This document shows, one piece after another, positions 1-4,712 of a stretch of DNA of 6,813 nucleotides. A program made the translations under genes and the position numbers. The notes under the pieces were generated by a model. That model searched no databases, had not been told where the DNA came from, and saw only the letters and a list, made by a program, of their open reading frames with translations. Source of the DNA: Acidobacteriaceae bacterium (lineage in GTDB: Bacteria > Acidobacteriota > Terriglobia > Terriglobales > Acidobacteriaceae); contig JASHVU010000306.1 of NCBI GenBank assembly GCA_030044455.1, positions 1-6,813 of the forward strand. The letters are read 5' to 3'. The first letter of the stretch is position 1. Each line of letters opens with the position of its first letter.

Positions 1-2543
1 TGGACCAGGTCCTTTTCTCGATCGGGGAATTCCGTCTCGAATCGCTGGGACGGGAAAACGACGCTAGAAACATCGATCCCGTCTATGAGTTTCCGCGCGA
101 GCTGCGCAAACTGCGCAACAATCTGGCTACTTACCTGGTAGAGCTCACTCGGCCGAGTCACCTTAACGCCAACCCTTATCTGCGCGGCTTTTATGGCACC
201 GGCGTGCGCGCGCACATCGTGCAGGAAGCGGTGGCTGCGGCCGCGCATCTGCCTCAGGCTGAACCCGGCGGCGCCGGCGCAACGCGCATGTTTACCGTCG
301 AACAGATGCGGGCCGCCGCTGCCGCCCAGACTCCGCAAGTGGTTTCGCGCAAACAGGCGCAGTGGTGTTTCCTTCCCAGGGTGTTTCCCTCCGTCATCTT
401 CGAAGATCACAGCGCCTTGGCCGGCACCAGCAATAGCCAAAGAACGCACCTGCTGCGCCGCTTTGTCTTTGCAACCCTCTCCGTGCTGCTGCTCGTATTT
501 CTGGCTTGCCTGACTGTTTCCTGGGTTCATAATTCCCGGCTTGAACGCGCGGTGATCTCCGCGGCAAATGCGCTGCCGCAGACGGGCGTGCCGCCAAATA
601 TACTGGCGTCCACCGATAGCCTCACAGCGCTGGACCAGCTGCGCAGCGCAGTAACGCGGCTTGAAAACTACCGGCGCAATGGACCGCCGCTGATGTACCG
701 GTTCGGCCTGTACCACGGTAACAACGTCCTTGAGTCCGCGCGGCAGATCTACTTCGACCGCTTCCGGCGGCTTCTGCTGGCCAACACGCAGACCAATCTG
801 GTGACGGCGTTGAATGCGATGCCGGCAACGCCCGCCTCGGGTGCGGATTATACCGCCGCCTACAATCCGCTCAAGGCTTACCTGATTACCACCTCCAATC
901 CCGAAAAGAGCACGCCCGAGTTTCTGACCCCGGTCCTGCTGCAATTCTGGGAGAACGGCCAGGCTCCGCAAACTGAGGAACAAAAGCAATTGGCCACCCA
1001 GCAATTCGAGTTCTATGCCGCGGAGCTGCCGCAAAACAACCCTTACTCGATTGCGCCGGATACCTCGGCAGTGACCCATGCGCGGAATTATCTTGCCAAC
1101 TTCGGCGGATTCGAGCGGATCTACCAGCAGATGCTTACCGCCGCAAACAAGGCAACTCCATCAATCGACTTCAACCGTCTCTATGCCGGCTCTTCCGAAA
1201 CCGTAGTCGAGCCCCATGTCGTGAGTGGCGCGTTCACGCGCACCGGGTACGCCTTCATGCAGGACGCGATCCTCCATCCCGACCGCTATTTCAGTGGGGA
1301 AATTTGGGTACTGGGCGATCAGGCGCCGCCGTCGCTCGACCGCACAACCCTCACCCAGCAGCTCACCGCACGCTACACCACGGATTTCCAGACCGAGTGG
1401 CGGACCTTCCTGCATTCGGCCGAAGTCGTCAAGTACCACAGCCTCGCCGATGCGGGAACCAAGCTGCAAATGCTTTCGAACCCGAGTTCACCTCTTCTTG
1501 AACTGTTGTTCACTGCCTCCCACAACACGGCAGTGGCAAATCAGGATGTCGCCAAAGAGTTCCAGCCTGCGCAGGCCGTCGTGTCCCCGGACATTGTGGA
1601 TAAATTCGTTGGACCTGGGAATCAGAATTACGTGACTGGTCTCTTGTCATTGCAGGGGGCGGTGGCGCAGGTCGCACAAGATCCAACCGCGGCGGCGAAT
1701 CCGGCAGCGGTGACCCCGATTATCAGTGCGTCGACCGCGGCACATACCGCCGCCAGCCAGTCGGCGCAGGCGTTCAACCTCGACCCGCAGGGACATGTCG
1801 ATCAGATGGTTTTGACCCTGCTGCAGGAACCCATCAACAATGCCGATGAGGTGGTGCGCGGAGTAGGGCCGCAACAGGCGAATGCTGGCGGAGCGAATTT
1901 CTGCCATGCCTTCTCGCCGGTGATGGCCAAGTTCCCGTTCTCGCCGAATGCCACCGTGGACGCAAGCCCCGTTGAAGTGGGGGCGCTGCTGCAGCCCGGC
2001 TCGGGTTCGCTGTGGCAGTTTTACGATTCCACGTTGAAACAGCTTCTGGTGCAGCAGGGATCGACCTACGTGGCAAATTCGTCAGCGCCTATGAAGGTAA
2101 GCCCTGACTTCGTGCAGTTCTTCAACCGCGCCGCTGGATTATCGGCAGCGCTTTACCCCGCCCCGGGATCGAACGGACTTAACTTTACAGTTCATATCCT
2201 GCCGTCAAATGGCATTCAGAACGTGTCGTTTTCTGTGGATCAGCAGAGGCTGAACGGGATCGATGTCTCGCGGCAGTTCACCTGGTCACTCGGATCCAGT
2301 CAGGAGGCACAGCTCAGCGCGAACTCGCTAACGTTGTTCCAGCCCACCGGACCATGGGCGCTATTCCACATCATGGCCCAAGGGCATATCGAGCAGAGCG
2401 GCCCTGAAGAGCGGCTGGCAATTCCTCTGGAAGCGAATAACAAGCAGATTGGGCTGGTGCGATTCGACCTGTCAGGCCCAAACGCCAACCTGCTGCTGCC
2501 CGGCGCGCTCGGCATCCGGTGCGTTTCCACAGTGGCTCACTGA
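1..2543 (+). CDS. tssM: Type VI secretion membrane-complex protein TssM (IcmF), C-terminal part, 5' truncated by window
   Basis: The reading frame is open from base 3 to a TGA at 2541-2543, giving 846 visible residues; the N-terminus lies upstream. TssM is the inner-membrane protein that, with TssL and TssJ, anchors the T6SS sheath-tube to the envelope. Recognisable IcmF landmarks in order: YEFPRELRKLR (visible residues about 28-38) and the LRGFYGTGVR signature (about 60-69), both cytoplasmic; QWCFLPRVFPSVIFEDHSAL (about 120-139), the conserved stretch before the last membrane helix; a hydrophobic segment FVFATLSVLLLVFLACLTVSW (about 154-174); then a long periplasmic region covering the ImcF-related and IcmF C-terminal domains, with FPFSPNATVDAS, SLWQFYDSTL and a closing GPWALFHIMAQG. 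Full-length family members are about 1,100-1,200 residues, so the first two membrane helices and any Walker A motif are outside the window. An Ala-rich, probably flexible stretch lies near nucleotides 1656-1775. The periplasmic part has only two cysteines (visible residues 634 and 840). An internal GTG at 204 is not a true start, because homology continues upstream of it. Family identity is very secure. Confidence 0.95.
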   Translation, partial: DQVLFSIGEFRLESLGRENDARNIDPVYEFPRELRKLRNNLATYLVELTRPSHLNANPYLRGFYGTGVRAHIVQEAVAAAAHLPQAEPGGAGATRMFTVEQMRAAAAAQTPQVVSRKQAQWCFLPRVFPSVIFEDHSALAGTSNSQRTHLLRRFVFATLSVLLLVFLACLTVSWVHNSRLERAVISAANALPQTGVPPNILASTDSLTALDQLRSAVTRLENYRRNGPPLMYRFGLYHGNNVLESARQIYFDRFRRLLLANTQTNLVTALNAMPATPASGADYTAAYNPLKAYLITTSNPEKSTPEFLTPVLLQFWENGQAPQTEEQKQLATQQFEFYAAELPQNNPYSIAPDTSAVTHARNYLANFGGFERIYQQMLTAANKATPSIDFNRLYAGSSETVVEPHVVSGAFTRTGYAFMQDAILHPDRYFSGEIWVLGDQAPPSLDRTTLTQQLTARYTTDFQTEWRTFLHSAEVVKYHSLADAGTKLQMLSNPSSPLLELLFTASHNTAVANQDVAKEFQPAQAVVSPDIVDKFVGPGNQNYVTGLLSLQGAVAQVAQDPTAAANPAAVTPIISASTAAHTAASQSAQAFNLDPQGHVDQMVLTLLQEPINNADEVVRGVGPQQANAGGANFCHAFSPVMAKFPFSPNATVDASPVEVGALLQPGSGSLWQFYDSTLKQLLVQQGSTYVANSSAPMKVSPDFVQFFNRAAGLSAALYPAPGSNGLNFTVHILPSNGIQNVSFSVDQQRLNGIDVSRQFTWSLGSSQEAQLSANSLTLFQPTGPWALFHIMAQGHIEQSGPEERLAIPLEANNKQIGLVRFDLSGPNANLLLPGALGIRCVSTVAH

Positions 2544-3424
2544 TGCGGAGCAGCCTCGCCGGCTTCCGGCTCGCCTTTGCTTTCCGCCTCATCCCCTGAT
2601 TTCTGTGCTTCCGCAGTATCCGGTTCGACTGAACTCTCAGGATCGAGAGCGGCAACGGGTTCAGGGGCAGGTTCATGCAGGTCGTCGAGAAACTGGACCA
2701 GAATACAGGTCACGTTGTCGACCGCACCCTGCCGCTTGGCTGCCTCGATGAGGGCCTTGCCGGCTTCGCCCAGGCTTGAACTTCCCACAATGATCGCGGC
2801 GATGGCTTTCGAATCCGCGTAGCGGGTGAGTCCGTCAGTCACCAGCGCCAGAATGTCGCCATTTTCAATGGAGCCGGCAAAAATATCCGGTTCAACTGTC
2901 TCGGCTGTGCCGACAGCGCGGGTAATCACCGATCGGAACGGCGAGGCCTCAGCCTCCGCCTCGTTCATTGAGCCGATGCGCACCTGCTCGTTGACGAATG
3001 AGTGATCGGTAGTGATCTGGGCGCAAACACCTTGGCGAAGAAAGTACGCACGGCTGTCACCAACGTTTCCGATGACGATCCGTCGACCCTCAACGCAGGC
3101 CGAAACCAGGGTCGTTCCCATCCCGCGCAGTTCTTCGTTCGCCTGCGCCATCAGGAAAACCTGCTGGTTCGCATAAAAGATGGCTCGCTGCAAACTCTCC
3201 TCGAGTGAGGAGCCGGATGTCCGATTCAGCGCAAAGCGCTCAACCAGCCCCCTCACCGCCGTGCCGCTCGCTGTTTCTCCCGCGGCCAAGCCGCCCATCC
3301 CATCGCAGACAACGAATATGCGTGACTCGAGATCGTAGCCGTAGCTGTCCTCGTTGTTGGTGCGGACGCAGCCAACATCCGTCTCGGCCACAACCTCAAG
3401 CTTCAGTGCGGTGTTGCTTCCCAT
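2537..3424 (-). CDS. PP2C-family Ser/Thr protein phosphatase (Stp/PppA type) with acidic C-terminal tail
   Basis: Complete 295-residue protein that hydrolyses phospho-Ser/Thr using two metal ions (Mn/Mg), probably cytoplasmic since no signal peptide or membrane segment is visible. PP2C motifs are all present: TDVGCVRTNNEDS (15-27, metal ligand D26), VVCDGMGG (38-45, D41), GMGTTLVSA (101-109), IGNVGDSRAYFLRQG (118-132), TTDHS (138-142), ITRAVG (167-172), LVTDGLT (194-200, D197) and GAVDNVT (233-239, D236). The catalytic domain ends near 247, as in bacterial Stp/PrpC/PppA proteins. The last ~48 residues are rich in Glu, Pro and Ala and look disordered, an addition to the minimal fold. The ATG at 3424 is supported by a strong purine-rich site and by the N-terminal beta strand beginning at once. 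The gene converges on tssM with a 7-bp overlap. T6SS loci often encode a PP2C (PppA) that reverses kinase activation, and the kinase at 4713 is a plausible partner; this pairing is inferred from context. Confidence 0.93.
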   Translation of the reverse strand: MGSNTALKLEVVAETDVGCVRTNNEDSYGYDLESRIFVVCDGMGGLAAGETASGTAVRGLVERFALNRTSGSSLEESLQRAIFYANQQVFLMAQANEELRGMGTTLVSACVEGRRIVIGNVGDSRAYFLRQGVCAQITTDHSFVNEQVRIGSMNEAEAEASPFRSVITRAVGTAETVEPDIFAGSIENGDILALVTDGLTRYADSKAIAAIIVGSSSLGEAGKALIEAAKRQGAVDNVTCILVQFLDDLHEPAPEPVAALDPESSVEPDTAEAQKSGDEAESKGEPEAGEAAPHQ

Positions 3425-3432
3425 GGCTGAAA

Positions 3433-3440
3433 CCTTCCTT
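3433..3440 (-). promoter_or_regulatory. Ribosome binding site of the PP2C phosphatase gene
   Basis: On the minus strand AAGGAAGG lies 8 nt before the ATG at 3424, a near-ideal Shine-Dalgarno match at good spacing. It fixes the phosphatase start. Confidence 0.75.
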
Positions 3441-3591
3441 CGAGCGCAGCAGCGGCGAGCAGACAGTGGTCCTGGCCGGCCTGTTCCCCTGAGAGGAATG
3501 GGATTAGGTTGCCAGAACCCTTGCGAAGCTGTAAAGACGGTCCCGAATTTTGTAGAACCTCAATTGCGCGAATTAGGCCGCGTCTAAGCAA

Positions 3592-4380
3592 TCATTCATC
3601 CTCAGGCACAGTCACCGCGGCTACCCGGTCCAGAAACTTGGCCAGGACCTCCTTGCCGGTACCGGTAACGAAATCTCCCGGTTTGGCCCCACTTTTTCCC
3701 CAGGCCAGAAGAAACACCAGCGGTACCCAGCCGCGAGGATCTCGTTCCATCTGCTGTCCGAAAGCAAAGAGAGCGTGCGAAAGCTTCACCGGTAGCCGCA
3801 CTCCAACAACGTTATTAACCGACGGGTCATTGCATAACTCCGGTGGCGAGGTGACGATATATTCGCGGCAGATGAGCGGGCGGATGGGATGAATGCTGCA
3901 GCTCTCATTGACCAGAAACGGGCAGGGTACTCCGGCATGAAAGTACTCCATCGCCATTCCCGTAGCCTGTTCCTCGCCGAGCGCCCAGTCGCTGTTGAGG
4001 ATCTTGTCGATCACTCCGGCGTCGCGCAGCCTGGAAAGAGCACGGTGGAAGCGCTGTTCCAGTTCTGCCTGGGACTCCTCGGGCAGAGTTTGCATCCACG
4101 CGATTAATGCCTCCGCTTCAAATAGGCTCACCGGCACCATCTGCCGGCAACAGGCTCCGCATCCCGCACGGCAGGAAATTGGCTTGCCCACACTCTTGGC
4201 ACGTTCGCCGATTCCGTCCACAATCGCACTATCGAGCTTCTGGATGATGGGCAGGAGCTCGGTGAGAGTGGTTTGTCCGGCTGGCACCTCGACCTCGGCA
4301 CGGAGCGAGTTTTCTCCAAACGACAGCGTAAACGCCGCGTTTGCGGTCGCAGAACCGGATTCCTCTCTTGGGCCAGGCAT
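3592..4380 (-). CDS. YkgJ-family CX3CX2CC cysteine-cluster protein (putative Zn/Fe-binding)
   Basis: A 262-residue protein of the YkgJ / zinc- or iron-chelating CxxCxxCC family (PF03692 type). The first cluster is CRAGCGACC (70-78, Cys70, 74, 77, 78). The second half of the site is PCPFL (Cys153), CSIHPIRPLICREY (Cys161, Cys171) and ELC (Cys183). These eight cysteines are the only ones in the protein, which fits metal coordination. The biochemical function of the family is poorly known; some members have been proposed to bind a metal or an Fe-S cluster, and I do not assign a reaction. No signal peptide or membrane helix is evident. The frame stays open up to 4593, but the upstream 71 codons are Arg-rich and without family character, whereas the ATG at 4380 has a GGGAG site 6 nt upstream and a -10-like box about 36 nt upstream; I therefore choose 4380. 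It ends 167 bp upstream of the phosphatase gene on the same strand, so cotranscription is possible but not shown. It is divergent from the kinase gene. Confidence 0.88.
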   Translation of the reverse strand: MPGPREESGSATANAAFTLSFGENSLRAEVEVPAGQTTLTELLPIIQKLDSAIVDGIGERAKSVGKPISCRAGCGACCRQMVPVSLFEAEALIAWMQTLPEESQAELEQRFHRALSRLRDAGVIDKILNSDWALGEEQATGMAMEYFHAGVPCPFLVNESCSIHPIRPLICREYIVTSPPELCNDPSVNNVVGVRLPVKLSHALFAFGQQMERDPRGWVPLVFLLAWGKSGAKPGDFVTGTGKEVLAKFLDRVAAVTVPEDE

Positions 4381-4386
4381 GATCGG

Positions 4387-4393
4387 CTCCCAC
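4387..4393 (-). promoter_or_regulatory. Ribosome binding site of the cysteine-cluster gene; decides the start
   Basis: Minus-strand GTGGGAG places the GGGAG core 6 nt before the ATG at 4380. This favours the 262-residue product over the longer open frame starting at 4593. Confidence 0.6.
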
Positions 4394-4415
4394 TTAAAGA
4401 CACGCAATGCACCTG

Positions 4416-4421
4416 ATTGTA
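4416..4421 (-). promoter_or_regulatory. Possible -10 element for the cysteine-cluster gene
   Basis: Minus-strand TACAAT (within GGGATACAATCAGG) matches the sigma70 -10 consensus at five of six bases. It would start a short leader containing the GGGAG ribosome site before 4380. No good -35 hexamer is seen at 16-18 nt spacing, so the promoter call is weak. Confidence 0.3.
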
Positions 4422-4476
4422 TCCCGCGCCTCGCAGGTCTCTGCGACCGAACCGCCCTGAAGGCGCGAACCGGCTG

Positions 4477-4497
4477 CGCGCTCGATATTCGAGCGCG
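4477..4497. repeat. Perfect 9-bp inverted repeat around a 3-nt centre; candidate operator
   Basis: The left arm CGCGCTCGA (4477-4485) and right arm TCGAGCGCG (4489-4497) are exact reverse complements separated by TAT. It sits inside the divergent promoter region, about 97 bp from the cysteine-cluster start and 216 bp from the kinase start. It is not followed by a T-run on either strand, so it does not look like an intrinsic terminator. A dimeric regulator site or an RNA hairpin in a leader are both possible. Confidence 0.5.
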
Positions 4498-4526
4498 TGG
4501 TTCCACCCGGCATGTCACAACCAGAC

Positions 4527-4549
4527 GTAACCGCGCAGAAGTAACCGCG
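4527..4549 (+). repeat. Short direct repeat GTAACCGCG x2
   Basis: GTAACCGCG occurs at 4527-4535 and 4541-4549, a 14-bp centre-to-centre spacing. It may be a pair of half-sites for a regulator or chance in GC-rich DNA. Weak on its own. Confidence 0.3.
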
Positions 4550-4712
4550 AGGAGCCGATACGTGGAAGTTGTTGGCTGACAAGGCTGAATCATGCTACCG
4601 TGTTTCTACTGGTCAGCGCGAACCCAAACGAGCAATTTTCCCCCAGATCGGCTGGTTTTCTGGGTCCTCGACCTCCAGCAATCCTCGTCCCACGTGGCCG
4701 CGGGCAAATAAA

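Larger units (their letters stand above)
4381..4712. other. Divergent intergenic region between the cysteine-cluster and kinase genes
   Basis: This 332-bp stretch separates two gene starts pointing away from each other, so it should hold both promoters. I see a ribosome site and -10-like box for the minus-strand gene, a perfect 9+9 bp inverted repeat at 4477-4497 and a GTAACCGCG direct repeat at 4527-4549. I find no convincing promoter for the kinase gene. No tRNA or other structured RNA is recognisable. Confidence 0.6.

Noticed and set aside
193..513. 106-codon plus-strand open frame overlapping the start of the visible tssM
   Set aside because: It is out of frame with the clear IcmF motifs and its Arg/Pro/Ser/Cys-rich translation is typical of a shadow frame.
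2558..2570. GCCGG-CTT-CCGGC hairpin just after the tssM stop
   Set aside because: The stem is only 5 bp, the following sequence is pyrimidine-rich but not a T-run, and it lies inside the phosphatase coding sequence, so a terminator call is not supported.
3484..3498. Small inverted repeat TTCCCC-TGA-GAGGAA between the phosphatase and cysteine-cluster genes
   Set aside because: Six base pairs including a mismatch/wobble and no T-run on the minus strand; too weak for a terminator of the cysteine-cluster gene.
3425..3591. Search for a phosphatase promoter in the 167-bp spacer
   Set aside because: AT-richer words such as TACAAA and TAATCC occur on the minus strand, but none has a -35-like hexamer at 16-18 nt, so no promoter is called.
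4381..4593. 71-codon N-terminal extension of the cysteine-cluster gene
   Set aside because: The extension is Arg-rich, lacks family similarity and covers the palindrome and -10-like box; the ATG at 4380 has a good ribosome site.
4592..4600. Possible kinase -10 around ATGCTACCG with TTGTTG at 4569-4574 as -35
   Set aside because: The -10 match is poor and would leave a leader of over 100 nt; not enough to call a promoter.
4569..4712. In-frame upstream extension of the kinase (TTG at 4569 or 4572)
   Set aside because: The upstream codons give an unstructured stretch with no kinase character, and no ribosome site supports these TTG codons; GTG 4713 gives the usual short lead before the kinase fold.
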